Source: Jejubacter calystegiae
GTDB taxonomy: Bacteria; Pseudomonadota; Gammaproteobacteria; Enterobacterales; Enterobacteriaceae
DNA: 64,000 nucleotides
Direction of reading: 5' to 3'
NCBI RefSeq assembly: GCF_005671395.1
Contig: NZ_CP040428.1
Location: 3,906,001-3,970,000, forward strand
The notes beneath the pieces are model-generated. The model was not told the origin of the DNA. It did not search any database and saw only the letters and a list, made by a program, of their open reading frames with translations. Positions 16,950 to 25,713 of the stretch are shown in pieces (the stretch's first letter is position 1; each line of letters begins with the position of its first letter). The translations under genes were made by a program, and so were the position numbers.

Positions 16950-18410
16950 ATGAACGCTCCCCTCACCCCTTCAATGTTGATTAACGGCGTTTCGCTTCCT
17001 CCGGATGCGGGCGCCCGCTTCGAACGCCGCAACCCTATTGATGATGCTCTGGCCACCCTGGCACCGGCCGCCACGCTGGAACAGGCGCAGGATGCCGTCC
17101 GGGCGGCGGCCACGGTTTTTGAAAGCTGGCGCAACAGCGGCCCAGGCCTGCGGCGCGACCTGCTGCTGCGTGCCGCCGATGCCCTGCAGTCGCGGGAAGC
17201 GGAATTCGCCGCCGCCATGGCTGCCGAAACCGGTGCTTCCGCTCACTGGGCGGGTTTTAACGTGCAGCTCGGAGCCGGGATTCTGCGTGAAGCGGCAGCG
17301 CTCACCAGCCAGATAAACGGCTCGGTCATTCCTTCGGATGTGCCGGGAAATCTGGCGCTGGCGGTGCGTCAGCCCGCTGGCGTGGTGCTGGGCATCGCCC
17401 CCTGGAACGCACCCGTGATCCTCGGGGTGCGCGCTATCGCCACCCCGCTGGCCTGCGGCAACAGCGTTGTTTTTAAAGGATCTGAACTGTGCCCGGCAAC
17501 CCATGCGCTGATCGCCACCGCGTTGAACGACGCCGGTTTTCCGCCTGGAGTCGTGAACTTCATCACTAATGCGCCACAGGATGCCGCGCAGATTGTCGAA
17601 ACGCTGATCGCTCACCCGGCGGTTCGGCGGGTCAACTTTACCGGTTCAACCCACGTCGGGCGGATTATTGCCGAAACCTGCGGCCGCTATCTGAAACCCG
17701 CTGTGCTGGAACTGGGCGGTAAAGCGCCGCTGCTGGTGCTGGACGATGCCGATATCGAACACGCCGTGGCCTGCGCCGCCTTTGGCGCTTTCGCCAATTC
17801 AGGGCAGATCTGCATGTCCACCGAACGCATTATCGTCGACCAGCGCATTGCCGGGAGCTTTGTGGAACAGTTTGCCGCGAAGGCTGAAAGTCTGCCTCTG
17901 GGCGATCCGCGCCTGGGGCCGTCCGTGCTAGGAGCCATTGCCGACAGCCGGGCGCTGGAACGCTGTAATCAGCTTATTGACGATGCCGTCGCCCACGGTG
18001 CCAGACTGGTGACCGGGGGCCGCTCGCAAAGTCCGCTGATGCCCGCCACGGTGCTGGACGGAATTACCCCACAGATGCGGCTGTACCATGAAGAGTCATT
18101 CGGTCCGGTGAAAGGAATTATCCACGTCGACGGCGAAGAGCAAGCCATCGCCTGCGCCAACGACAGCCCTTACGGCCTGTCCGCCGCCGTGTTCAGCCGC
18201 GACAGCGCCCGGGCCTGGCGGGTGGCCCAGCGTCTGCACACCGGCATCTGTCATATCAACGGCCCCACGGTGCACGACGAAGCGCAAATGCCGTTCGGCG
18301 GCGTGAAGGATTCCGGCTACGGCCGCTTTGGCGGTCAGGCCGGGATCGACGAATTTACCGATCTGCGCTGGATAACCCTGCAAACCACGGCCCGTCAGCT
18401 CCCGTTCTGA
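16950..18410 (+). CDS. aldehyde dehydrogenase, salicylaldehyde/vanillin type
   Basis: A 486-residue NAD(P)-dependent aldehyde dehydrogenase. N153 (P-W-N-A-P), E254 (E-L-G-G-K-A-P) and the nucleophile C288 (S-G-Q-I-C-M-S) are all present. The Q-I-C-M-S-T-E-R run and short N-terminus place it with salicylaldehyde, vanillin and benzaldehyde dehydrogenases (DoxF/NahF/Vdh) rather than betaine-aldehyde enzymes. With cat-ben 5 kb away, oxidation of an aromatic aldehyde to benzoate or a related acid is a reasonable inference. It stands alone, and a GC-rich hairpin separates it from the convergent nucleotidyltransferase gene. Confidence 0.88.
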   Translation: MNAPLTPSMLINGVSLPPDAGARFERRNPIDDALATLAPAATLEQAQDAVRAAATVFESWRNSGPGLRRDLLLRAADALQSREAEFAAAMAAETGASAHWAGFNVQLGAGILREAAALTSQINGSVIPSDVPGNLALAVRQPAGVVLGIAPWNAPVILGVRAIATPLACGNSVVFKGSELCPATHALIATALNDAGFPPGVVNFITNAPQDAAQIVETLIAHPAVRRVNFTGSTHVGRIIAETCGRYLKPAVLELGGKAPLLVLDDADIEHAVACAAFGAFANSGQICMSTERIIVDQRIAGSFVEQFAAKAESLPLGDPRLGPSVLGAIADSRALERCNQLIDDAVAHGARLVTGGRSQSPLMPATVLDGITPQMRLYHEESFGPVKGIIHVDGEEQAIACANDSPYGLSAAVFSRDSARAWRVAQRLHTGICHINGPTVHDEAQMPFGGVKDSGYGRFGGQAGIDEFTDLRWITLQTTARQLPF

Positions 18411-18428
18411 GTATATGTACAGGTGGAA

Positions 18429-18449
18429 GCCCGGGGGGCGCTCCCGGGC
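18429..18449. terminator. hairpin between convergent genes
   Basis: GCCCGGG (18429-18435) pairs with CCCGGGC (18443-18449). It lies between the aldehyde dehydrogenase and nucleotidyltransferase stops. No T-run follows on either strand. Confidence 0.45.
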
Positions 18450-18461
18450 GAAAGCATTGGT

Positions 18462-19019
18462 TCAGGGAGCGATAAGCTGCAACAGGGGATAGCGTTCTAA
18501 CCACCGTTTTGAGACTAAGCGATGCCTGAAAATAGCGAACTTTTCCCGTTCGAATTGCCGCGTTGGCCTGAGTCGCAGTTCGAACAGATCGTCAAGGCCC
18601 CAGGGCGCAATAATCTCAATAAGGCCCGTATCCCTTATTCTGACGGCCACAGCCGTAGCGGTCTCTGGCCAGTATCGCAGCGCATTCTCTGTTGAAAGAT
18701 AAGGAGCATGCTCGTTACGCTGATGCATTCTGGCCTGATTCTTCACCGACCAGTTGAACGAAGAATGCTGCTGGCTAAGTCTCTCTTCCAGGTCGCGATC
18801 CTGAGCGGAGTCGCAGCATTCAGCGTCAAACCAGACCACGTCCACATCGCCAGTGACGGGCCTTTGCCCATACCCATGTAAGTAATCCCATACGGCATCC
18901 CGCACAAAACCGGCACCGATCCAACCATCGCAGAGTTGTAAAGCCCGAACCGCGTAAAGGGCCTTCATCCGTAGAGGATCGTTTAACAATAATCGCTGCA
19001 GTGTTTTTTGATATTTCAT
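18462..19019 (-). CDS. nucleotidyltransferase-like protein (NTP_transf_6 type)
   Basis: A 185-residue cytoplasmic protein. G-A-G-F-V-R-D-A-V-W-D near res 37-47 and D-V-D-V-V-W-F-D near 59-66 form the short acidic nucleotidyltransferase core of the DUF925/NTP_transf_6 group. Members usually show W-P-E-T-A-T-A-V-A-V-R as here. Substrate unknown. Start 19019 follows a purine-rich AGGAAAGAGCG, 27 bp after the TetR stop, so it is probably in one transcript with the TetR gene. A GTG at 19046 is in frame but less likely. Confidence 0.82.
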   Translation of the reverse strand: MKYQKTLQRLLLNDPLRMKALYAVRALQLCDGWIGAGFVRDAVWDYLHGYGQRPVTGDVDVVWFDAECCDSAQDRDLEERLSQQHSSFNWSVKNQARMHQRNEHAPYLSTENALRYWPETATAVAVRIRDTGLIEIIAPWGLDDLFELRLRPTRQFEREKFAIFRHRLVSKRWLERYPLLQLIAP

Positions 19020-19046
19020 AGAAGAGCGCTCTTTCCTGCCCCCCAC

Positions 19047-19631
19047 TCAGGATGGCCAGCCTGCCAGCACCTGATTGATTATCGCCTCCAGCTTGTCACG
19101 CCCCACCCCCGCCTTTGCCTGGATAGCCATTCCATTGAGTACGGTACACATATATGCGGCTAAGGCTGCGCAGTCGGCAGTCTGAGGCAAGTCGCCTTCG
19201 GCTTTAGCCTTTTCAAATCTTTCACACAGCTGTGCTTCTCCAGCTTCACGCGCTGCTATCAACGCTTTTTGTACCGGCTTTGCAACGTCAGAACAGGCCA
19301 GCGCACCGTTGATTCCCAGGCAGCCAGTATGTTCCGGATAGCGGGTATGCAAATCCGCGGCGGCGCGCAGCATATACGCCGCTACCGCTTTTGCGGTTGG
19401 CTGCGTCAGCGCTACCGGAAAGAAATCCAGGTAATGCGAGTGATAATGCTCCAGCGCACGCAGAAACAGCGCTTCCTTATTGCCAAAAGCGGAATAAAGC
19501 GCAGGACGCTCCACGCCGGTCGCTCTGGTTAAATCAGAATACGAGGTCCCCTCATACCCTTTGTTCCAGAAAACACCAAGCGCCGCATCCAGCGCCTCTA
19601 CCACATCAAATTCGCGATTGCGTCCCATCAC
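19047..19631 (-). CDS. TetR/AcrR-family repressor
   Basis: A 194-residue regulator with the N-terminal helix-turn-helix (res 10-56, Y-S-D-L-T-R-A-T-G-V-E-R-P-A-L-Y-S-A-F-G-N-K) and a helical ligand domain with C-L-G-I-N-G-A-L-A near res 104-112, typical of the TetR group that controls SDR and quinone/aldehyde reductases. It is divergent from the SDR gene and a CGTTAT/ATAACG dyad lies between, so it probably represses both. ATG codons at 19631 and 19628 are both possible. Confidence 0.9.
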   Translation of the reverse strand: MMGRNREFDVVEALDAALGVFWNKGYEGTSYSDLTRATGVERPALYSAFGNKEALFLRALEHYHSHYLDFFPVALTQPTAKAVAAYMLRAAADLHTRYPEHTGCLGINGALACSDVAKPVQKALIAAREAGEAQLCERFEKAKAEGDLPQTADCAALAAYMCTVLNGMAIQAKAGVGRDKLEAIINQVLAGWPS

Positions 19632-19638
19632 ATGACCC

Positions 19639-19700
19639 CGTTATTTCATAACGACCGATATTAAATCGCTTGACGGGATAAGTCTAATTTCATAACGTCC
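19639..19700. promoter_or_regulatory. candidate TetR operator pair
   Basis: CGTTAT-TTC-ATAACG (19639-19653) is a perfect dyad with 6-bp arms. The segment ATTTCATAACG(A/T)CC occurs at 19643-19656 and again at 19687-19700. Both lie between the TetR gene and the divergent SDR gene. Use as an operator is inferred from position and symmetry. Confidence 0.5.
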
Positions 19701-19771
19701 ATTACGATATTGACACAATGAAAGGTTCCAGGTCCCACAACGGGGTCAATCATGAATGGAAGGAATGTGTT

Positions 19772-20530
19772 ATGCAGAAATCATTAGCAGGTAAAGTGGC
19801 ACTGGTCACAGGTGGGTCGCGCGGGCTTGGCGCTGTTATCGCCGAGCAATTTGCCGATCAGGGCGCGGATGTGGTGATTACTTATGTCGCATCTGGTGAA
19901 AAAGCGGAGGCCGTGGCAGAGAAACTGCGAGCAAAGGGCGTACGGGCGTTGGCTATTCAGAGCGATCAGGCTGATACCTCTACCGCTCAACCTCTGATTC
20001 AGGAAGTGCTTTCACAGTTCGGTAAGCTGGATATTCTGGTGAATAACGCGGCCATCGCGGTCCAGGGCAAAACGGTGGACGACCCTCAGCTTGATACCCT
20101 TAATCTTGATCGCCAGTGGCAAACCAACGTTATGGGACCGGTGGGAATTACCCGCGCCGCTGCGCAGGTTCTGTCTGCGGGAGGCCGGATAATCTTCATT
20201 GGCTCCCTGATGGGCGGCCATGTTCCCTTCGCGGGCGCCGCCGACTATGCGGGAACGAAGGCGGCCATCGTAGGCTATGCCAAAGGCGTGGCTCGGGATC
20301 TTGGCGAAAAGAATATCACGGTAAACGTTATCCAGCCTGGCGTAATGCCAACAGAGATGTCGCGTGAAGCGTTAGGCGAATCGGTTCCGGAATCACTGAT
20401 GGATCTTCACCCTATTCGCCGCATAGCTACTCTGGAAGAGGTCGCCGCAATGGTGACTTTCCTGGCAGGCCCGCAAGGGGGATATATTACAGGTAGCGCT
20501 ATTGATATCGCCGGCGGATTAAGTATCTGA
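19772..20530 (+). CDS. short-chain dehydrogenase/reductase
   Basis: A 252-residue classical SDR. The cofactor motif T-G-G-S-R-G-L-G is at res 13-20, N-N-A-A near 90, and the catalytic Tyr and Lys are in Y-A-G-T-K near 160-164. The C-terminal I-T-G-S-A-I-D-I-A-G-G fits the FabG-like group. The substrate is not evident. It is divergent from a TetR repressor and thus probably inducible, a common arrangement for detoxifying reductases. Start 19772 follows GGAAGGAAT and gives the normal SDR opening; the in-frame upstream codons are not conserved. Confidence 0.9.
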   Translation: MQKSLAGKVALVTGGSRGLGAVIAEQFADQGADVVITYVASGEKAEAVAEKLRAKGVRALAIQSDQADTSTAQPLIQEVLSQFGKLDILVNNAAIAVQGKTVDDPQLDTLNLDRQWQTNVMGPVGITRAAAQVLSAGGRIIFIGSLMGGHVPFAGAADYAGTKAAIVGYAKGVARDLGEKNITVNVIQPGVMPTEMSREALGESVPESLMDLHPIRRIATLEEVAAMVTFLAGPQGGYITGSAIDIAGGLSI

Positions 20531-20537
20531 TGCCGTA

Positions 20538-20563
20538 GCTAAGCCGGAGAAATCCGGCTTAGC
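20538..20563. terminator. bidirectional-type hairpin after the SDR gene
   Basis: GCTAAGCCGGA (20538-20548) and TCCGGCTTAGC (20553-20563) form a perfect 11-bp stem with a GAAA loop. It sits between the SDR stop and the convergent DUF305 stop. The following T-run is short. Confidence 0.7.
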
Positions 20564-20608
20564 GTTTCAGACTAACAACGCTGGCATCCTCCCCTTCCCT
20601 CCATCAAA

Positions 20609-20944
20609 CTACTTAGCCGGGTGCGCCTTCATCTGATTAATTTCCTGCTGCTGGGCGGCAATCACACTTTCCGCCAGGCGACGCATTTCCGGATCCTTAC
20701 CGTATTTCAACTGGGTCTGGGCCATCTCTACCGCACCGATATGGTGGGCCAGCATACCACGGGCAAATGCCCGATCCGGATCCTGCTCGTTCATGGCCGC
20801 CATCATCTCATCGTGCATGCGCGACATTTGTTGGTGATACTCCTGATTCATTGGACTGGCGTGCTGTTCCTGCGCTTGTGCGCTTAATACCATACAGGGG
20901 AGCGCCAGCGCGCCGCCGAGCAGAAGACAAAGTGGCAATCTCAT
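20609..20944 (-). CDS. DUF305 periplasmic protein (CopM-like)
   Basis: A 111-residue exported protein. A signal peptide (res 1-24, ending A-Q-A near 22-24) is followed by a Met/His-rich helix pair: H-D-E-M-M-A-A-M-N near res 44-52 and F-A-R-G-M-L-A-H-H-I-G-A-V-E-M-A near res 60-75. The H-H-x-G-A-V-x-M-A signature is the DUF305 hallmark. Some members bind copper or silver in the periplasm, and the Met/His pattern is compatible. It is divergent from the CigR-like gene and has no metal-resistance neighbours here. Confidence 0.88.
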   Translation of the reverse strand: MRLPLCLLLGGALALPCMVLSAQAQEQHASPMNQEYHQQMSRMHDEMMAAMNEQDPDRAFARGMLAHHIGAVEMAQTQLKYGKDPEMRRLAESVIAAQQQEINQMKAHPAK

Positions 20945-21085
20945 CCCGATCTCCTTAGTTTCATCTCACGATTGATGCCAGTAAGTCTGGCACGTACGCC
21001 GCAATAAACCAGGAAAAAGCCCATGGTTTATGGCGTAAATTATGCTTGAATAGTTGTGATACCGACTCTGTAAGGAAAACCACAG

Positions 21086-21652
21086 ATGAACATTCGTCGT
21101 CAATCCGCTCTCGCCATTATTCTGGCCAGCTGCTTCGCCATGCTTTCCGCCCCAACCCTTGCTAACCCCGGTAACGGCAATGGAAACGGTAATGGGAAAG
21201 GCAATGGTAATTCGGCCTTCCACGGCAATAAAGGTAACGGCAACCCGGGCAAAGGAAATAACGGCAACCACGGTAATAAAGGCAATAACGGTAAAGGCAA
21301 TAGCGACAAAGGCTATGACAACCGCGGTGATGATTACGGTGGCCACGGCTCCCGCAAGCGCGGCTACCATCCGGATAATATTTCGCTGGATATCAGCATT
21401 CCGGACCTGCGTCGTCTGGCGGTCAACCACGGGCTGACCGGTTACCGTTCCCTGCCGCCGGGCATCGCCAAAAACCTGGCCCGTGGCAAACCGCTGCCTC
21501 CCGGCATCGCTAAAAAAGCCGTTCCGGGCGGGATGTTGCGCGATCTCCCATACTATCCCGGCTATGAGTGGCAGATTGCCGGCAACGATCTGGTGCTAAT
21601 CGCCGCCAGTACCGCCCTGGTCACCGCAGTGATTAACGGCGTTTTTGATTGA
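21086..21652 (+). CDS. Gly/Asn-rich CigR-like exported protein
   Basis: A 188-residue envelope protein. Signal peptide res 1-26 (ending T-L-A-N) precedes a low-complexity tract (about res 28-75) of tandem G-N/G-K/N-N repeats. A conserved CigR/RcnB-like domain follows, with I-S-I-P-D-L-R-R-L-A near 105-114 and the duplicated L-P-P-G-I-A-K (about 126-132 and 140-146). A C-terminal hydrophobic segment (A-A-S-T-A-L-V-T-A-V-I) may be a membrane anchor. In Salmonella CigR is an anti-virulence regulator/effector; here no virulence context is seen, so only the family is assigned. The start follows AAGGAAAACCACAG. Confidence 0.85.
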   Translation: MNIRRQSALAIILASCFAMLSAPTLANPGNGNGNGNGKGNGNSAFHGNKGNGNPGKGNNGNHGNKGNNGKGNSDKGYDNRGDDYGGHGSRKRGYHPDNISLDISIPDLRRLAVNHGLTGYRSLPPGIAKNLARGKPLPPGIAKKAVPGGMLRDLPYYPGYEWQIAGNDLVLIAASTALVTAVINGVFD

Positions 21653-21659
21653 TCACTTT

Positions 21660-21689
21660 TGAGCCAGCTTCCCGCTGGCTCAGATTTTT
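21660..21689 (+). terminator. rho-independent terminator of the CigR-like gene
   Basis: TGAGCCAGC (21660-21668) pairs with GCTGGCTCA (21674-21682), then GATTTTT. It follows the stop by 8 bp. A further T-rich stretch extends to 21706. Confidence 0.92.
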
Positions 21690-21799
21690 CCCCGCATTTT
21701 TTTTATCATCTCCTCTAAACCTCTGCATCAGCACGCCGATAACTTCGTGGATAAAACGATTTTTATGATGTGCACTTTTCATTGATGCAAGGATCTCTC

Positions 21800-23338
21800 A
21801 TGTCTGTAAAGCGTCTTTTGCTTATCGCTTTTTCACTGTTACTGCTGTTGTTCCTGATTGGTACCGCGCTCTCAACCCTGTCGCTAATACGCAGTAACAA
21901 GGCGCTGGATAGCGTTAACCGCGAGATCCGTGTCGCACTGTCGATTATCGATCCTATTAACCACAGCCGTACTATGCGGGTGCACATTAACGAGTCGCTA
22001 TTGCAGGCCGAACGCGCGAATCCGCAAGGTGCCAGCGCGGCGGTAGCAGCGGCGCAGACTGCGCTAAACAAAGGCGAAGCGGCATTTAATACCTATATGG
22101 GGCTTCCCAAACAGGCGGATGAGCAGACGCTGGCTAATCGCTATCGCGACGCCTGGCAACGCTACCATCAGCAGGGGCTGGAGCCCTTAATGGACGCAGC
22201 CCGCCAGGGCGATGCCCTGCGCACCGCGCATCTGGCCGCCAACACCCTTCCCCAACTGGATAGCGAATTTGAACAGACGCTGGATAAACTGTTGGCCTTT
22301 CACGAAAACTATGCCAGCCACCTGAATCAGGAGGCTAAAGGCCGCTTTACCTCCGGCCTGATTTCCATCACGGTAGATACGGCCCTGTTCCTGCTGGTGC
22401 TGTTGATGCTGTTCCTGCAAATCAAGCGCCGCATTATCGCGCCACTGGGTGAGGCTCAGGCCAGGTGCGATGAAATGGCGCGTGGCTGTCTGGATCAAGT
22501 CATTATTGCCACCGGCCGTGATGAAACCAGCGAGATGCTGCGGGCGCTGGAGCGTATGCGTCAGTCGCTGGCGCAGATTATTAGCGAAGTTCGTTCCACC
22601 GGCGATATCGTTGCCCATACCGCAGACGAAATCGCCACCGGCAATGACGATCTGTCGAGTCGCACCGAACAGCAGGCCGCCTCTCTGAGCCAGACCGCGG
22701 CCAGCATGGAACAGTTAACCGCCACCGTGCGTCAGACCTCCGATAACGCCCGTCAGGCCAGCAACCTGGCGGAAGAGATGCGCAACGCCGCCCGCGATGG
22801 CGACGCCATTGTCGGCGAAGTGGTGATCTCAATGCGCCATATCGAAACCGGTTCTGCGAAAATAGACAGCATTATCGGCATTATTGAAGATATTGCGTTC
22901 CAGACCAATATTCTGGCGCTTAACGCCGCAGTGGAAGCGGCCCGGGCCGGTGAGCAGGGGCGCGGCTTCGCGGTGGTCGCCAGCGAAGTACGCAGTCTGG
23001 CCCAGCGATCTTCGGTGGCCGCGAAAGAGATTAAAACGCTGATCGAGCAGTCCGGCGAGCAGATCGCCTGCGGCAGCGGCCAGGTCAGTCGCGCCGGTGA
23101 AAGCATGACGCGAATCCTGAAAGCGGTGCAGCAGGTTAGCGATCTGATGGATGAGATTGCTATGTCCACCAGCGAGCAGAGCCGCGGCATCGATCAGATA
23201 AACCTGGCGGTCAGTCAGATGGATTCCGTCACCCAGCAGAATGCGGTGCTGGTTGAAGAGATATCGGCCACTACCCGGACGCTGACCACCAGGGCCCGGG
23301 AACTGAAACACAGCGTGACGCAGTTCCAGCTCGGTTGA
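21800..23338 (+). CDS. methyl-accepting chemotaxis protein
   Basis: A 512-residue chemoreceptor. TM1 is about res 5-28 and TM2 about 184-206, flanking a 155-residue periplasmic four-helix ligand domain of the Tar/Tsr type. A HAMP linker (I-I-A-P-L-G-E-A) follows, then a long coiled-coil signalling domain whose tip is [15 protein letters not shown]. The protein ends Q-F-Q-L-G and lacks the N-W-E-T-F tail that tethers CheR/CheB, so it is a low-abundance-type receptor relying on others for adaptation. Start 21800 follows AAGGATCT. The ligand is unknown; an aromatic acid is possible next to ben, but that is speculation. Confidence 0.95.
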   Translation: MSVKRLLLIAFSLLLLLFLIGTALSTLSLIRSNKALDSVNREIRVALSIIDPINHSRTMRVHINESLLQAERANPQGASAAVAAAQTALNKGEAAFNTYMGLPKQADEQTLANRYRDAWQRYHQQGLEPLMDAARQGDALRTAHLAANTLPQLDSEFEQTLDKLLAFHENYASHLNQEAKGRFTSGLISITVDTALFLLVLLMLFLQIKRRIIAPLGEAQARCDEMARGCLDQVIIATGRDETSEMLRALERMRQSLAQIISEVRSTGDIVAHTADEIATGNDDLSSRTEQQAASLSQTAASMEQLTATVRQTSDNARQASNLAEEMRNAARDGDAIVGEVVISMRHIETGSAKIDSIIGIIEDIAFQTNILALNAAVEAARAGEQGRGFAVVASEVRSLAQRSSVAAKEIKTLIEQSGEQIACGSGQVSRAGESMTRILKAVQQVSDLMDEIAMSTSEQSRGIDQINLAVSQMDSVTQQNAVLVEEISATTRTLTTRARELKHSVTQFQLG

Positions 23339-23409
23339 TAACCATAAAGAGGGAAAACCACGTTTTTCCCTCTTTGTCATCAACCTGAGGGCGACACGCC
23401 GTCGCCCTC
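23334..23409. repeat. double-hairpin intergenic element, copy 2
   Basis: Hairpin 1 pairs AAAGAGGGAAAA (23346-23357) with TTTTCCCTCTTT (23364-23375). The CATCAACCTGA linker follows. Hairpin 2 pairs GAGGGCGAC (23387-23395) with GTCGCCCTC (23401-23409). The first hairpin and linker match copy 1 at 9302-9382; the second hairpin differs in sequence but keeps its place. It lies between the convergent chemoreceptor and benD genes, where it can terminate both. Confidence 0.78.
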
Positions 23410-23414
23410 TCCCG

Positions 23415-24191
23415 TTACCCCAAATCCCCTCCCGCCACGGGCAGCACGGTGCCGGTAATATAGCTGGCATCGTCGCTGGCCAGAAACAGAATGGCGCTGG
23501 CCTGCTCGCGCAGCGTACCGTAGCGATGCATCAGGCTACTATCGGTGGTCTGCTCCACCACCTGCTGATACCACGCCTGCTCCCGGGCGTCCGGCGTTTC
23601 CTGATTACGCGGCGTCAGGCGCGGCGGCGCTTCGGTTCCCCCTGGCGCCGTGGCATTAATGCGGATACCGCTGCCGCTGTACTCCATCGCCAGCGACTGC
23701 GTAATGGCATTCACGCCCCCTTTAGCCGCCGAATAAGGCACCCGGTTCACGCCACGGGTTGCCACCGACGAGACATTGACAATGGCGCCGCCGCCCCGGG
23801 CCAGCATAAAGGGCAGTACCGCCCGACAGCCCCACAGGGTGGGAAACAGCGAGCGGCGAATTTCCGCTTCTATCTGCTGTGGCTCATATTCGGCAAAAGG
23901 TCGGGCCCAGATGGTACCCCCCACATTGTTGATCAACACATCGATAGCGCCGAAATGGCCGTGGGCCCGGGAGATAGCCTGCCGGGTGCTTTCCCACTGT
24001 TCCAGATCCGCCTCCAGCGCCAGCACCGGACAACCCCGCTCCGCCAGTTGCGCCGCCAGTTCGTGTACAAAACGCGCCCGGTCGATCAAGACCAGGCTCG
24101 CCCCTTCCCGGGCCGCCTGCTCCGCCACCTGGCGGCCAATACCCTGGGCCGCACCGGTAATCACCACTACTTTATCCTGAAATCGCATCAT
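23415..24191 (-). CDS. benD: benzoate cis-diol dehydrogenase
   Basis: This NAD-dependent SDR oxidises and decarboxylates 1,6-dihydroxycyclohexa-2,4-diene-1-carboxylate to catechol. The 258-residue protein has T-G-A-A-Q-G-I-G at 12-19, N-N-V-G near 90, and the Y-S-A-A-K active-site motif near 153-157. It is the last gene of benABCD, 7 bp after benC, with a double-hairpin element downstream. The cytoplasmic enzyme completes conversion of benzoate to catechol for CatA. Confidence 0.96.
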   Translation of the reverse strand: MMRFQDKVVVITGAAQGIGRQVAEQAAREGASLVLIDRARFVHELAAQLAERGCPVLALEADLEQWESTRQAISRAHGHFGAIDVLINNVGGTIWARPFAEYEPQQIEAEIRRSLFPTLWGCRAVLPFMLARGGGAIVNVSSVATRGVNRVPYSAAKGGVNAITQSLAMEYSGSGIRINATAPGGTEAPPRLTPRNQETPDAREQAWYQQVVEQTTDSSLMHRYGTLREQASAILFLASDDASYITGTVLPVAGGDLG

Positions 24192-24198
24192 TCATTCC

Positions 24199-25215
24199 TC
24201 AGGCCGCCGCGCTCTGGCTCGGGGCGAATTTTTCATAATGGAAGCCGACCGGCGTGATGCCGCGCTCGCGCAGGTTGCCCAGCACCGCATCGACCATCGG
24301 CGGTGGTCCGCACAGATAGATATCCACTTCGCCGTCGTTCAGCAACTCATCGCTGAAGTGGTCGGTGACAAAGCCCTTTTGCGGGCAGCTGGATTTGTCA
24401 TCCGCCACCACCGGCAGCCAGCGGAAGCCGGAAATCTGCTGCGCCAGCGCATCGAGTTCATCGCTCAGAACCAGATCCTCGTCGCGGGTCACGCCGTACA
24501 GCAGCGTCACCGGCCAACAGACCTCGGCGCTCGCCAGTTGGCGCAGCATTGAAAGCAGCGGCGCCAGCCCGGTGCCCCCCGCCAGCATCAGCGTCGGGCG
24601 CTGGAGCGGGCGCAGCCAGAAGCTGCCCATCGGGCCGGTCAGACTCAGGCCCTGGCCCGGCGTCGCCCTGCCCGTCAGCCAGCCGCTCATCAACCCGCCG
24701 GGCACGTTACGGATCAAAAAGCTGACCCGGGTATCGCCGGGACGCGAACTGAAAGAGTAAGCCCGCTGGTGCGGACCGCCCGGCACCTGAATATTGACGT
24801 ACTGCCCCGGCAGAAAATCAATGCCCTGAGCCAGTTCCAGCTCCAGTTCAATGGCGCTGGGCGACAGCGATTCGCAGCGTATGACCTTCGCTTCGTGGCT
24901 GCTAATGGCGGTCTTACAGGCCGATGCCACCCCAGGCACGTCGATCACGCAGTCCGATGACGGCACCATCTGGCAGGTCAGCACCTGGCGCTGTTCGGCT
25001 TCGTCGTCTGACAGCGCTTCGTCGATAAAGTCATCTCCCAGGTCGTAGTCCCCACTGGCGCAGCGGCACTTGCAGGTGCCGCACACCCCGTCGGAACAGT
25101 CCATCGGCAGGTTAACCTTCTGGCGGTAAGCGGCATCCAGCACGGTTTCCCCCGGATTGCAGCGGATAAAACGCGTGACGCCATCTTCAAAATTCAGGGC
25201 GATGTTATAGCTCAT
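24199..25215 (-). CDS. benC: benzoate 1,2-dioxygenase reductase
   Basis: The electron-transfer component that passes electrons from NADH through FAD and a plant-type [2Fe-2S] cluster to the oxygenase. The 338-residue protein has cluster cysteines C40, C45, C48 and C81 in an N-terminal ferredoxin domain. An FAD-binding domain (R-A-Y-S-F-S near 170) and an NAD-binding domain ending with the C-G-P-P-P-M-V signature follow. It lies 12 bp after benB. Confidence 0.97.
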   Translation of the reverse strand: MSYNIALNFEDGVTRFIRCNPGETVLDAAYRQKVNLPMDCSDGVCGTCKCRCASGDYDLGDDFIDEALSDDEAEQRQVLTCQMVPSSDCVIDVPGVASACKTAISSHEAKVIRCESLSPSAIELELELAQGIDFLPGQYVNIQVPGGPHQRAYSFSSRPGDTRVSFLIRNVPGGLMSGWLTGRATPGQGLSLTGPMGSFWLRPLQRPTLMLAGGTGLAPLLSMLRQLASAEVCWPVTLLYGVTRDEDLVLSDELDALAQQISGFRWLPVVADDKSSCPQKGFVTDHFSDELLNDGEVDIYLCGPPPMVDAVLGNLRERGITPVGFHYEKFAPSQSAAA

Positions 25216-25227
25216 GGTTCACCTCGC

Positions 25228-25713
25228 TTACACATGGTAGATATCAATGACCTGGCGGATGTAGTCATTGTTAAGCTGAATGGTTTTACGGGTGATCCAC
25301 GGGCGTCCGCCCTCGCCCTGTTCCAGGGTGCAGAAGGTGGTGCCGAAGTAGACATCCGTCTCTTTATAGCGGTGGCTGTAGGTGGCCCAGTTGTAGCGCA
25401 CATCCACGCTGGCGCCGTTATCGGCCAGGATCGCCACATTGCTAATCATATGGGTGGTGCGCGGCTCCGGGGTGCTGGCGCCGGAACGCTCGGTCTTAAT
25501 GCGATACACCCGGTCTTCCAGCCCTTCGCGATTCGGGTAGTAGATGAGCGAGATCTGACTGTGAGGATCTGTCGTGAGCCGATCGTCATCGCCCCAGGCT
25601 GGCATCCAGTAGACAACGTGCGGGCTGTAGCAGCTTATCCATTCATCCCACTGGCGGTCATCCAGCAGGCTGGCTTCAAAATAGAGGAACTGGCGAATGT
25701 CACTGAGCGTCAT
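25228..25713 (-). CDS. benB: benzoate 1,2-dioxygenase, small subunit
   Basis: The 161-residue beta subunit of the ring-hydroxylating oxygenase, a cone-shaped NTF2-like fold with a structural role. The motifs F-L-Y-F-E-A-S-L-L-D-D-R near 8-19 and the W-x-x-W (D-E-W-I-S-C-Y) segment are typical. Its start overlaps the benA stop by 4 bp (ATGA), so the two subunits are translationally coupled for equal stoichiometry. Confidence 0.97.
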   Translation of the reverse strand: MTLSDIRQFLYFEASLLDDRQWDEWISCYSPHVVYWMPAWGDDDRLTTDPHSQISLIYYPNREGLEDRVYRIKTERSGASTPEPRTTHMISNVAILADNGASVDVRYNWATYSHRYKETDVYFGTTFCTLEQGEGGRPWITRKTIQLNNDYIRQVIDIYHV

